Assembly: GCF_000350225.1 (NCBI RefSeq) | Contig: NW_005179246.1 | Coordinates: forward strand, 31,238-95,237 | Source of the DNA: Chondrus crispus | Lineage: Eukaryota; Rhodophyta; Florideophyceae; Gigartinales; Gigartinaceae | Length of the DNA: 64,000 nucleotides | Direction: 5' to 3' | Shown: piece by piece, positions 41,537 through 50,526 of the stretch | How the letters are laid out: each line of letters starts with the position of its first letter | Position numbering within the stretch: position 1 is the first letter of the stretch | Notes under the pieces: model-generated | Databases searched by the model: none | Told to the model about the DNA's origin: nothing | Seen by the model: only the letters and a program-made list of their open reading frames with translations | Made by a program: the position numbers and the translations under genes

Positions 41537-43938
41537 TCATCCGCGGCTCGCGCCACGGGGTCCTCGGTGTGGTCGAGGTGCTGTTCCTCGACCACGTTGA
41601 CGCCCGCGGGGGCCGTTTGACGCTGGTTTCGCCAAGCGGACGGCCCCTGGCGGTTGAACGGGGATCCCGGGCGGAGGCCTTGCCGGATGCGTAGCTTCTG
41701 GTAGTTGGCCTCTCGTGCCTCCAGAAGCTTGGCCCGCAGGCCCGCATCGGCAACGACGGGGCACCCCTCTTGTCGGTGCGTGGTGTCCAGGCAGAACCGG
41801 CACGGTGGCGGTCCGGGAAATCTCCCGCCGGAGAACCGGACGCGTGGATCCTGCCCTTGCCTTCCGTACGGTCCTGTGCGCACGTCGCCAGGGTTGGCGG
41901 GCGGAACCGGGGCGCCCGCCGTCGAGGCTGCCGGCGACGGATAGTAACTCGTCGGTGGGGAGCTCATCGAGGTCGGCGTGGCGGTTTGGTCCGTCACGGC
42001 CAGGATTGCTTCTTCAGCAAATCCCCCGGCCGTCGGGATGTCGGATGCCGACTCAACCGACAGCACGGGCCTCGTCCTTGCGGTGCGGTCAAATCTTCTA
42101 GCCGCTCCGGACGGCTCTCGGTGCGCCATGGCGGACATCCCTTGTCGACGGGAAGCCCGATTGGTTTCCCCGATCGCTTGCGCGTATCGAGCCACGGATT
42201 GGTAATCCACATCCGGGTGCGTGGCGAGGTAATTACGAACCTGCGCGCACGTGGCGGGAAGTAACCCCTCGACGAATAGGGACTTCAACCGCCGGTCGGA
42301 GAATACCGTACCGCATCGGAGGGCCTTGTCCCAGAGGTGGTTACTGTAGACCTCCTCCGTCATGTTTGAACTCTGACGGAAGGAGGTCACGTCCCCAACC
42401 GCTTCGGAAATTACCTCGTCGGTAGCATAGGTGCGCAACAGGAAGTTGACCACCTGGGGGTATGTCCGGAGCAGCTCGCGCCGCTCCACGTCAACCGCCA
42501 TGGTATTTCCATTGAGACGGGACTGGAGTAGGGCGTGAGCCTGACCGGTGAGGTAGAATTGGAAGCACCACACGGCGGCTCCCTCGGTGATCCCGTTGTG
42601 GTCGCACGCCATCTTGAGGCGTGCGAGGAATCCCAATACCGCAATCGGATCTTGACCGCTGAACGTGTGGGACCTCATCTGCACGTCCAGTTTTTTCCGG
42701 TAACGGTTAATGTGCCGCGCTACTGTGGAGTCGTAGCGCGAGCTACGCCGTTCCAGGCGGTAGGTCTTGTAGTTGACGGCCTTGGTAAACAGGTCATTGA
42801 GGGGCCTGATTACCGTGGGCCGTCGCTCGTCGCTCGTCGGGGCAGCCCGGCGGCGTCTGCTCGAGTGACGAGGCCCCTCGTCCGACTCGGTGTGGTAGTC
42901 TTCCGAGTCGGACGGGTCGTGCCGGTGCCGGTCTCGGCTTCTATCGCGGCGTGCCCTGTGGCCCCGCCTGCGAGAGTCTTCCGAACCGGATGGGTCATCA
43001 TCGGAGGGGTATCCGCCCCCTCCGGCATCGCGGTATCGCCCGTGGCGTGCCTCGCGGTTATCGCGGTATCGCCAGCGGCGTTCCTCGCGGTCTTCATCCG
43101 TCCTGTGACGGGGGTCTTCTGCGTCGGAATACCGGGTGTATTCCGCTTCGGTCCTGTGCGTGCCGGGTGCACGTCTTCTGCTCAACCGGTACGGGTCCCG
43201 ATTCTCTGTCTCGGGGAGCCCCAGGCGGTTGTCTGTCCCGCGGGGGTCGCCCGTACCGGCGAGTATGGGGAGGACATTTTCTGTGGTCCTCCCTGTAGCA
43301 CCGTGAACGGTTGGGAGATAGATGGCTCTGCCCTCCGGGTGAGGGTCCATCCTATCAATCCCGGGTACGGCGCCGATCGGATCAGCGATATTAAAGCTTG
43401 AGCCCGGAACGGTTTCACGGCGCGGCGCCGGCGGCGGTACCGCGCCTCCCGTTTCGGTAAATGTCGTGGCCAGACGGATGGCCACGGCGGAGCTAATAGC
43501 TCCCTTTAGAGCCAATGCGGTCGGAGATTCGTCCTCCTCCGCGGCGAGCGCTGCCACCACCTCGTCGCGTACGAGGGGGGCGATCTTCTCGTCCAGCAGG
43601 GCGCGGAGCGCGGTGTCCGCATGCTCCGCCACCAGTCTTGGTGCCGTTCGGTCGAGGCAAACCTGGACGACCTGAGGTAGTTCCTCAGCGAGGAAATCCT
43701 CCATCCAGGTTTGTAGTCGCGGGAGTAACGCGTCGTACAGTACTTGTACGCGGTTCCCCCCACCAGCCGGTAGCCCGGCGGTGGTGTCCGAAACGGAAGG
43801 GGTCTTCTGGCCCCTGGTAGACGGCGGGCGTAGCAGGGCTTCCGGATTGTCGATCCGGGGGCGCTGTGCGCCTCTGCCACTGCGGGTACTTGCTCGCCCG
43901 GAGGCGGTATCTTCTCCGGCGGAATCCGCACGGTTCAT
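41488..43938 (-). CDS. gag: Gag polyprotein with CCHC zinc knuckle
   Basis: 816 aa from an ATG. The N-terminal third is helical and variable. An Arg/Asp/Ser-rich low-complexity block lies at ~270-385. A retrotransposon capsid region follows at ~400-620, with FLARLKMACDHNGITEGAAV and a LRTYATDEVISEAVGDVTSF stretch. A zinc knuckle CRFCLDTTHRQEGC is at ~711-724. It forms the particle and packages element RNA. It ends in TAG at 41488, with the protease frame already open in the -1 register. Confidence 0.92.
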   Translation of the reverse strand: MNRADSAGEDTASGRASTRSGRGAQRPRIDNPEALLRPPSTRGQKTPSVSDTTAGLPAGGGNRVQVLYDALLPRLQTWMEDFLAEELPQVVQVCLDRTAPRLVAEHADTALRALLDEKIAPLVRDEVVAALAAEEDESPTALALKGAISSAVAIRLATTFTETGGAVPPPAPRRETVPGSSFNIADPIGAVPGIDRMDPHPEGRAIYLPTVHGATGRTTENVLPILAGTGDPRGTDNRLGLPETENRDPYRLSRRRAPGTHRTEAEYTRYSDAEDPRHRTDEDREERRWRYRDNREARHGRYRDAGGGGYPSDDDPSGSEDSRRRGHRARRDRSRDRHRHDPSDSEDYHTESDEGPRHSSRRRRAAPTSDERRPTVIRPLNDLFTKAVNYKTYRLERRSSRYDSTVARHINRYRKKLDVQMRSHTFSGQDPIAVLGFLARLKMACDHNGITEGAAVWCFQFYLTGQAHALLQSRLNGNTMAVDVERRELLRTYPQVVNFLLRTYATDEVISEAVGDVTSFRQSSNMTEEVYSNHLWDKALRCGTVFSDRRLKSLFVEGLLPATCAQVRNYLATHPDVDYQSVARYAQAIGETNRASRRQGMSAMAHREPSGAARRFDRTARTRPVLSVESASDIPTAGGFAEEAILAVTDQTATPTSMSSPPTSYYPSPAASTAGAPVPPANPGDVRTGPYGRQGQDPRVRFSGGRFPGPPPCRFCLDTTHRQEGCPVVADAGLRAKLLEAREANYQKLRIRQGLRPGSPFNRQGPSAWRNQRQTAPAGVNVVEEQHLDHTEDPVARAADETREDLLLTGEAGEDA

Positions 43939-44065
43939 CGTCGATGATCACTGGCGATCGACGCGGTGATTTTCGACCTCTTTCAATCCGATCGGTAGTT
44001 GCTCGCGCTGGCGATCCAGTGCGGGCTCAACCTCTGTAGTTATCCCCTCCACAAGAGTACCAAAA

Positions 44066-44642
44066 TGTGGTATAACTACCTTCGTCCCGACCACTCGGAA
44101 CGAGGGGGGTTAGAGGTAAGGGAGCGCGCGCCGCTGGGTATTCCACGCGAGCGCAAACCGTACGGAAGGACTCGAAAAGAGGGAAGGCTCACGTGGCCGG
44201 TGACGCGCAGCCGGTCGGTGGTGTTAGATCCGGACGGCCGGTCACGGGTTAGAAGCCTGAGACTTAGATGTAAAACCGGACGGAGTTAGCAAAAAGCCGT
44301 AAAGGGAAGGGAGGCGAGTCTGCCTCCGTTTACTGGAACGGGGCAGGTGCCCCCGGTCTTAACCCCTAAGTGGGACGCCAGGACACCTGTCCCGCTACAG
44401 TAGCTGTTACTTACGGTATACCAGCTACTGTGCTAAATTGGCTAATTTGTGCCATTAACTACTAATTACTAATTACTTACCGTTCGGATCCTACACGTGT
44501 AACCAGCGGGGTACCACTGTACTCCGCACCGGCCGTGTGCTGTAAATATAACTCCTTACAGTTCTTCTCGCGCTTACAGCCCGTCATACTGTATCCCGGG
44601 GCGGCAGCGGTGGTGCGATTGCCTTCGCGCCGTTGTACTACA
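44066..44642 (-). repeat. 5' LTR of the full-length gypsy element
   Basis: 577 bp, about 98% identical to 34290-34866. On the sense strand it is followed, after 3 nt, by TGGTACTCTTGTGGAGGGG (complement of 44044-44062), a good primer-binding candidate since it begins TGG. Confidence 0.93.
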
Positions 44643-45169
44643 GTTTCAATGATCGACTGGCCAAGGACCAGCCTTCTGCACAGATTTCAAATTGGGGCAA
44701 CAAAAGAAGTAGGAAGGCGCAGGATAGCAATCGGGTAAGTGCGACGAATGGGGAACGACGAGTGCCGACGCTGGATGGGAGACTCTTTAAAGAGTGTAGT
44801 TGTTGTTGGAAGAATGAAGGGGAATGGTCGAAAGATCTGAAGAGGGACACGGCAGTGGAAATGTGACGATAAGTCAACCGGATGAGGTGAATGGGTCGAC
44901 CGAGACTTTCAAAGACGGATCAGCGCAGTGGTCAGAGAAGGGGATCCCAAGCGTGTTTGTTGGGGTGGGGGAGGCAACAGCGACGGATAACGCTAATCCT
45001 CTGATGAATCGAGGGATCGCGAGGTGGAGAATGGTCATAAAATGGGGTGTGAGCGTGCTTAGTCGGCGTGGGAGGGCGAGGGAGGGCGAGGGAAAGACGT
45101 GTGGAGGCCGATGGGAAGTTGGGTTGAGATGACGTAGTACAGCGTAGTACGACATTGGTTTCAGGTGTA
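44643..45169. other. Flank of the retrotransposon, no gene called
   Basis: About 530 bp from the LTR edge to the first palindrome, with short ORFs on both strands and no motif. It is part of the region upstream of the ParB-like frame. Confidence 0.4.
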
Positions 45170-45317
45170 GTATGATTCGGCAATCATACTGGCAAAGAGT
45201 GGGAAATTTTATTATTAAAACATGCTTGGCCGAGTATGATTGCCGAATCATACTGGCCGGAACCCCCAAAAAATTACTGAAAAGTAGGTCTTTCCCAGTA
45301 TGATTGGGCAATCATAC
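45170..45317. promoter_or_regulatory. Three palindromes at exact 64-bp spacing
   Basis: Three 20-bp inverted repeats of the form GTATGATT-N4-AATCATAC (cores CGGC, with one arm shifted by a base, GCCG and GGGC) lie at 45170-45189, 45234-45253 and 45298-45317, each followed by TGG. Starts are 64 bp apart both times, about six helical turns, while the spacers between them are unrelated in sequence. They lie 470-620 bp upstream of the ParB-like frame. They look like protein-binding sites, for example operator or parS-like sites, though this is inference. Confidence 0.75.
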
Positions 45318-45786
45318 TGGAAGCGCCCGCCAGGTCGACCGACGTAAATTTTGGGGGATGAGCGGGGAATGCCCTGGCTTCCATGCGGGCTTGCGCACGT
45401 GGAGGGCGCTGATTGGCGGGATGGAGGGGCTCAATGTAACGGGCCTTGCTGGTGGTGGCGTCCATTCTCCTACTTTATTGATGGTCCCATCAACGGCTTC
45501 CATCTCGGATGAGTCCCCAGGCGACCGGTTGAAGAGTGTGTTGAGAGGATTTCTGTCGTTCCTGCTTTGAACGTGGGGCTTATACTAGGGGGATTCGCGA
45601 CCGCTTAGCTGAATCGTTCGGGAATCGCGGGACGAGAGCTGCTGCGCATTGGAGTTGTATTTGGTTTACGTGGATCAGGCTGAATCGCGACCGTTGCTTG
45701 GAATCTTGGCACGAGAGCTGTAGTGTGGCTGCGTTGAGTAAGAGTGATTCACTTTGCGTACTATCAGGCTGTATAAAAGCTTTGAT

Positions 45787-46860
45787 ATGGTGGACGGGAG
45801 ACCAGTTGCGGATGAGGAACGTCAAGGTGGATCTGAAAGCGGTTCAGAAGGCGAAATGAACCAGGATTCGAGTCGGAAACGATTGGATAGGGGAGAAAGA
45901 CGCGCTCGTGCTGAGAATAAAGAAGCAGCTGGTACCGTAGCTAGTGCTCGGACCGACAATAGCTCTGGCAATGGGGCGAGTGCTGAAAGGGGGCGCGGAG
46001 GTCGTCGTGGTCGTGGTCGTCGTGGTTCTCGCGGTGCTCGTGGTACTCGTGGCACTCGTGGTACTCGTGATGGCCGTGATGGTCGTAGTGCGCGTGCTGC
46101 GAGTGATGGGAGTGAAGGTGGAGAAGAAACGGCTTCCGTCGCAGGCAAGAGCGCCAGTATTGCTGCACGCGGTGCCGCTGAGGATGCTGCGTCCGTGGGC
46201 AGAGCAGCGGCTACGACTGCGATGCCCATATCCGTTGGACCAGTTGTTCTGCGCGTGCGCAGTCCACCTCGACCCCGAAAGAAGGGAGGCCAAACGATCA
46301 AGAGAGCAGAATCAAACTCCGCTGAGGATGGAACCAGAACCCTAACCGATACGGAAACAGCAGAAAGGTCTGGTTACAGGCGGGAGGGTTCAGACGGTGT
46401 TGGAATATCGGAAGAAGCTGCTGACCTCATAATTGTGGACTCTGACGAAGAGGACCGTGCTGCGCAGGACAGGCTTAAGAATGACAATCCCCTGCTGGCT
46501 CCTGAGGTAGATTTGAACAACTACCGCCAGTGTATTCTCGAAATCGATGTTTCTTTGATAAGTGAGCCAAAGCAGAGCATTCGTTTGGTGGATGAGGAGC
46601 ACCTCAGAGAGATGCGCCAGTCAATCAAAGAAAATGGATACATGACCAGCTCCGGCACGCTATCGGTAACACTGAAGGAGGGCAACGGGTTAACCTGTGC
46701 CTTGGCTGAAGAGATGATTACGAATGGGAAGATCACCAGGGAGGTGTGGTTGATTGATGGGCGGCACCGGCTCATCGTGATCATCAGAGAGAGAATCCAA
46801 ACTGTCAAAGTGACGCTGTGGATTCCTCGTCGAGATGTTCCGTGTCTCTACTCTGCGTAG
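45787..46860 (+). CDS. RG-rich protein with ParB-like domain (first segment of a stop-interrupted frame)
   Basis: From the first ATG (45787; a TTG lies upstream) the frame gives 357 aa. Residues ~65-100 are an RG/RGG repeat (GRGGRRGRGRRGSRG), likely nucleic-acid binding and methylatable. Residues ~235-350 resemble a ParB N-terminal domain: LISEPKQSIRLVDEEHLREM, then RQSIKENGYM and the later VWLIDGRHRLIVI, matching the IR...SI...G...DGHRR layout. TAG at 46858-46860 ends it, but the same frame continues with IGAFLNKS-type sequence that also fits ParB domains. The stop therefore cuts a domain. ParB-family proteins bind palindromic sites or act as CTPase/nuclease modules. Confidence 0.6.
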   Translation: MVDGRPVADEERQGGSESGSEGEMNQDSSRKRLDRGERRARAENKEAAGTVASARTDNSSGNGASAERGRGGRRGRGRRGSRGARGTRGTRGTRDGRDGRSARAASDGSEGGEETASVAGKSASIAARGAAEDAASVGRAAATTAMPISVGPVVLRVRSPPRPRKKGGQTIKRAESNSAEDGTRTLTDTETAERSGYRREGSDGVGISEEAADLIIVDSDEEDRAAQDRLKNDNPLLAPEVDLNNYRQCILEIDVSLISEPKQSIRLVDEEHLREMRQSIKENGYMTSSGTLSVTLKEGNGLTCALAEEMITNGKITREVWLIDGRHRLIVIIRERIQTVKVTLWIPRRDVPCLYSA

Positions 46861-47634
46861 GTTGTTAGCATTGGTGCCTTTTTGAACAAGAGTACCTCTA
46901 CGAACAGAGAGATGACCTTGCAGGACCAGATTCATGCTTGTGTGTCTTTAGCAAGGACGCTTGATGCCAGAGAAGACGTTGATATTCGCGCATCTAATTC
47001 TTCCCATCTGGCGACTGCCCTCTTCGCCGGAAAGACTTTGGGGAAGCAGAAGATGAGGCAGTTGCAACGTTACGGAATGATTGGCCTGAAACTTGCTCAG
47101 AACCAGGCCATGTTTGATATCTTTTTAGAGGAGACGAACACTCAATTGAATTTGAATCTTAGTCACGTGGCATCGGATGTTCTCCTTGGTATGGACTTGG
47201 AAGGGTTCAGGCTTGGACTGCAGTGCGTGAAGCAGAGAATTGAAACTGCAAACCAAACTGGATGGAGGGCCACTGGAAGGTTTGATCGACTAAGCAGAGC
47301 ATTCTACAATGCAGTGGCCGAACAATACGGTGAGGTCAAAAAAGCTGCAGAGTTCTGCGGGTGGCCCGTTCGTGAGTTTTTGCAGCGTACGGTAGGAATG
47401 ACGAGGGTAACAGTTGAAGAGAGCATTCGGACGGGCATGGGAAGGCTTGACGAAGGTCAGAAGATGAAGGGCGTTATGAAAACCAAGCTGACGAATCTGA
47501 AGAAGCGTCTGAAGGCATTGCCTGGAGTCCAAGACTACGAGGCTGAGTCGGAATCAGATTCGGAGGTGGAGGGAGGATATATAACCCTCACTACCTCAGA
47601 ATCGTCAGGGAGGAATGATGGCGACCATGAGTAA
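46861..47634 (+). CDS. Second segment of the ParB/oxygenase frame
   Basis: In register with the ParB-like segment across its TAG; the first ATG in this piece is at 46912. It encodes about 240 mostly helical residues (LGKQKMRQLQRYGMIGLKLA; VREFLQRTVGMTRVTVEESI) and ends in an acidic stretch (YEAESESDSEVEGG). A DNA-binding helical region after a ParB domain would be expected here, but no specific HTH can be asserted. It ends in TAA at 47632-47634, after which the frame continues open. Confidence 0.5.
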   Translation, partial: VVSIGAFLNKSTSTNREMTLQDQIHACVSLARTLDAREDVDIRASNSSHLATALFAGKTLGKQKMRQLQRYGMIGLKLAQNQAMFDIFLEETNTQLNLNLSHVASDVLLGMDLEGFRLGLQCVKQRIETANQTGWRATGRFDRLSRAFYNAVAEQYGEVKKAAEFCGWPVREFLQRTVGMTRVTVEESIRTGMGRLDEGQKMKGVMKTKLTNLKKRLKALPGVQDYEAESESDSEVEGGYITLTTSESSGRNDGDHE

Positions 47635-49668
47635 GAATCGGAGTCGCCTCGAGGAACACCTCCCAATTCCAAACCAGGAGATTCATTGCGGCCGAAGCAG
47701 ACTCCGGACCCTGCCCAGAACTCTGAGCTGGCTAAGGAGCCGAAACAGCCACAAGGGAATGGGACCAAGCAAACTGAAGGCTCCAGTCAGCGACCTAAGC
47801 GAAAGAGTAGAAAGCGGAACTACAGCGAGCGCGGGGAAGATGAAGAGGATTTCGAGCCCGACTCCGGAAGGGGAAGACAGAGGAAAAAGCCAAAATTTGC
47901 GGGGACGGGGAAAGATGATGTCAATCCTGCGGCCACGGATGAGGGGTCCGGGTATATGCCCCGAGATGATCTGGTGCGTGCTCTAGAAGGCTTGCCTGAG
48001 AACGAGGTTATTCGGATTATGGATGCCCTTGGTCTGGATGTCGTCTCTCGTCCAGAAAAGGAAACTGTTCGAGATGAAGGGAAGTTTGCCCCCACGGATG
48101 GAAGCGGCTTTAAACATGAAGTTGCAGCTGTACTGCCGATAGGGTATGACGACCCGGTTCCATACGAAGATTTAGAGCATCCGCAATGGTGCCGGTTTGC
48201 TTTTCTATTCCCTAGTCAATGGCCAAAGAAGAACCCTATTCGTCATGCTATGCCGTTTTTGGAGACGATACTCGTTCCGCATGAACACCGGGCGAACGTG
48301 TTTTTTAACAGTGCAGCCGATGTGCTTCGAGATAATCACCACTTGGTCTTCTGGCGTGCAGCGCTGAACTACCTCGTCGATCATCCACAAGAAGAGATCG
48401 TTCCGGATGGCGATGAACGCTTTACTGAAGTCCCCAAGAACCTGCTTCCTTGGGCGTCTGCCATTGCAAATGACTACGCTGCTCTCGCATATTTCGCTGA
48501 GAAACGAGGAGAGCTTGAATCTCAGGGGTACTGCGTTCTGAGCAACTTTCTGGATGATGGACGCAACCCGGAGAAGGTGGGGTCGGTGACAATACCGCAG
48601 ATGGATGGGGACCGGCATGTTTTCTCACGTCTTCGGGCTGAAGTACAGGCCTCTTTTCCTGGCGCTCAGGCTCTGAGGGATCCCGACAATCGCACGGTGT
48701 GGAATTGGATTGTGAATGAGGGTTTCGATGTCGATGCTGTGAAGGGTGAGAAAGAGATTGCTCGCTACACCACTACCAATTTCGGGGTGACTACTCATCT
48801 AGAGCAAAACGCAAGCACGGTGCTGACTGCTCGGCTGAGAGCGCTTTTGGACATCCGTATTTCGCAAGCTCTGGCGGCGTTGGTGGTATGGAAAAATAAG
48901 AGCGGTAGCGAGGAGATGTATATTCCGAAGACCGGTGGGCGGTGGTGGCTGACGGCGAAAGGGTGCGAGCGCCAGGCACTGCATACGGATTTTCCTTCTA
49001 TGAGCAGAACGGACACCGTTCGTGGCAAGAGAAACCCCGGTTACTTTACTATTACCACAGACAGTTTAGAAGTGCCGGTCTGGGTTTGTCCGTTTTCGCA
49101 TAAGACGATGTCGATGGCCCCAGAACGAGGTATTCGCGCTATGTCGAAAGGGAGTGTGGCAGGAATCCTCAGGATACCCCCGTACTCTATCTTCGTCGGT
49201 CGTGGGGACATGTTTCATGCTGGTGCCGGATATGGAGATTCAGCAGGGGACGGGAGCTGCCTTCGATATCATCTGTATTTCGTGCCAATGAGCCATCGCT
49301 TGGAGGATGGTGTTCATATGCTCCAAAAGTTTGATCCCATTATGAAGACCAACCTGGACGTCGATACGGACGAGGACGTAAATGACGATGAGGATGATGC
49401 AACCGGCGAGGTTGTCGGCGAAGGGGATGTGGATGGGGATGACGGTTATGTGGATGATGTGGAAGCCGATGGGGAAGAGGATGATGTTGTAATGACGGAG
49501 GTAGTACCTGCTACTCAGCCAGTGCAAATTCTCAAAGAGGTTAGCTCGACCGCGAAAGCTGCTGTTGGGCCTTCAGGTGGGAATCCTGTCCAATTGCCAA
49601 TCCCTGATACCCAGGAACAGGAGGTAACACCAGATTTAGATGAGTATGAGGAGAAGAAATCTGACTAG
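47635..49668 (+). CDS. 2OG-Fe(II) oxygenase-like protein (third segment of the frame)
   Basis: In register with the two preceding segments; if translated alone, its first ATG is at 47956. A charged, nuclear-localisation-like N-terminus (RPKRKSRKRNYSERG) precedes a ~350-residue domain. This contains QALHTDFPSMS (Fe ligands H and D at 48982-48990), IPPYSIFVGRGDMFHAGAGY with the second His at 49216, and LRYHLYFVP with an Arg at 49264 suited to 2-oxoglutarate. The set is typical of Fe(II)/2OG dioxygenases. A very acidic tail follows (~49360-49500). The substrate is unknown; oxidative modification of protein or nucleic acid is possible. Confidence is good for the fold and low for the role. Confidence 0.6.
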   Translation, partial: ESESPRGTPPNSKPGDSLRPKQTPDPAQNSELAKEPKQPQGNGTKQTEGSSQRPKRKSRKRNYSERGEDEEDFEPDSGRGRQRKKPKFAGTGKDDVNPAATDEGSGYMPRDDLVRALEGLPENEVIRIMDALGLDVVSRPEKETVRDEGKFAPTDGSGFKHEVAAVLPIGYDDPVPYEDLEHPQWCRFAFLFPSQWPKKNPIRHAMPFLETILVPHEHRANVFFNSAADVLRDNHHLVFWRAALNYLVDHPQEEIVPDGDERFTEVPKNLLPWASAIANDYAALAYFAEKRGELESQGYCVLSNFLDDGRNPEKVGSVTIPQMDGDRHVFSRLRAEVQASFPGAQALRDPDNRTVWNWIVNEGFDVDAVKGEKEIARYTTTNFGVTTHLEQNASTVLTARLRALLDIRISQALAALVVWKNKSGSEEMYIPKTGGRWWLTAKGCERQALHTDFPSMSRTDTVRGKRNPGYFTITTDSLEVPVWVCPFSHKTMSMAPERGIRAMSKGSVAGILRIPPYSIFVGRGDMFHAGAGYGDSAGDGSCLRYHLYFVPMSHRLEDGVHMLQKFDPIMKTNLDVDTDEDVNDDEDDATGEVVGEGDVDGDDGYVDDVEADGEEDDVVMTEVVPATQPVQILKEVSSTAKAAVGPSGGNPVQLPIPDTQEQEVTPDLDEYEEKKSD

Positions 49669-50027
49669 GGTCGAAGTAGGAATGCCTTGAAAAGTTGGTA
49701 GTACTTGTTGTAAAAGTAGACCCTGCGCGCAGCGGAGAGTAAACCTCGCGCCTTACCGGTTAGGGTGTCCTGTAAAAGATATTTTCTATTTGGGAAGTCA
49801 GGGACAGCGGAAAAGAAGGGGTTCAAGAGCGTCTACATGGGGACTTAAAGGCAGGCTCTCGACTGCATGCTGAATGAGCCTGGTTGTAGGAGTATAGATA
49901 GTTGTGTCGCGCAATTTTCCCGCCCTAGGTAGTGTGCAACATGGAAAAGAACATTCTGATCAGTTTACTTCAACATATGTACTTTCTTGGGGCCAAGAGG
50001 GGGATATTTCATATAAATAATAAAAAC

Positions 50028-50108
50028 TGCGTGGGCATTAGCAACGCTGACCTAGAGTACCGTTTTTTGTTAAATTGTTGTACAGCTGGTTGCCAGCAGC
50101 CGAAAAGA
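50028..50108 (+). repeat. 81-bp direct repeat, left copy
   Basis: The stretch starting TGCGTGGGCATTAGCAACGC is repeated at 53730-53810 with about three differences. The two copies bracket the RNB gene. The sequence just downstream of this copy (50121-50227) contains a further internal repeat of ATGAATGGCATGTT at period 68. Confidence 0.85.
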
Positions 50109-50526
50109 AGGTAAAAACTATGAATGGCATGTTACCTGAAAGAGGATGATACTTAAAATAACAATTTGTTAAATTGTTGTAAGAGCCATGAATGGCATGT
50201 TGCCCGAAAGAGGAAGATATTTAAAAGAGCAATGGGAAAAGGCGGTTATTATTACGTTTGGGGAAAACATTACAATAGGAGCATGACGATAGGAGCGGTT
50301 GCGTATTTTCAATGTGTGCAATTTTCTTCATTGGGCGGTTTTGGCGTTTGAACGATGAACCGCATTCCATACGGCACAAGTTTTAGATGGGCGCGTCATT
50401 GACTTGGAGTAGAATAGCTTTTTTGATTTCTTCATAAGTAGAGCTTAGTAGAACTTACATGAGGAAACGATTCTGAGGTGGAGAGAGAGATTTAGAGACA
50501 AAGAGAGAAAGAGCTACCACTTGCGC

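Larger units (their letters stand above)
34290..44642 (-). mobile_element. Full-length Ty3/gypsy chromovirus-type element (10.35 kb)
   Basis: Two 577-bp LTRs in direct orientation (34290-34866 and 44066-44642) differ by about 11 substitutions by eye, so insertion is fairly recent. On the minus strand: primer-binding site (complement of 44044-44062), gag, protease, pol with chromodomain, a 2.4-kb 3' region, polypurine tract AAGGAAGGGGG (complement of ~34869-34880) and 3' LTR. The flanks GTGAT and GTTTC do not form a target-site duplication. It sits 60 bp upstream of the methyltransferase ATG. Confidence 0.93.

Noticed and set aside
46861-46911. Start codon just after the TAG of the ParB-like segment
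   Set aside because: Only a TTG is present before 46912, and sequence directly after the TAG still looks like the ParB domain; independent initiation is less likely than one interrupted frame.
47631-47677. Short intron removing the second in-frame stop (GTAAGA...CCAG)
   Set aside because: The 47-nt length would move the downstream oxygenase out of frame, so it does not restore a continuous protein.
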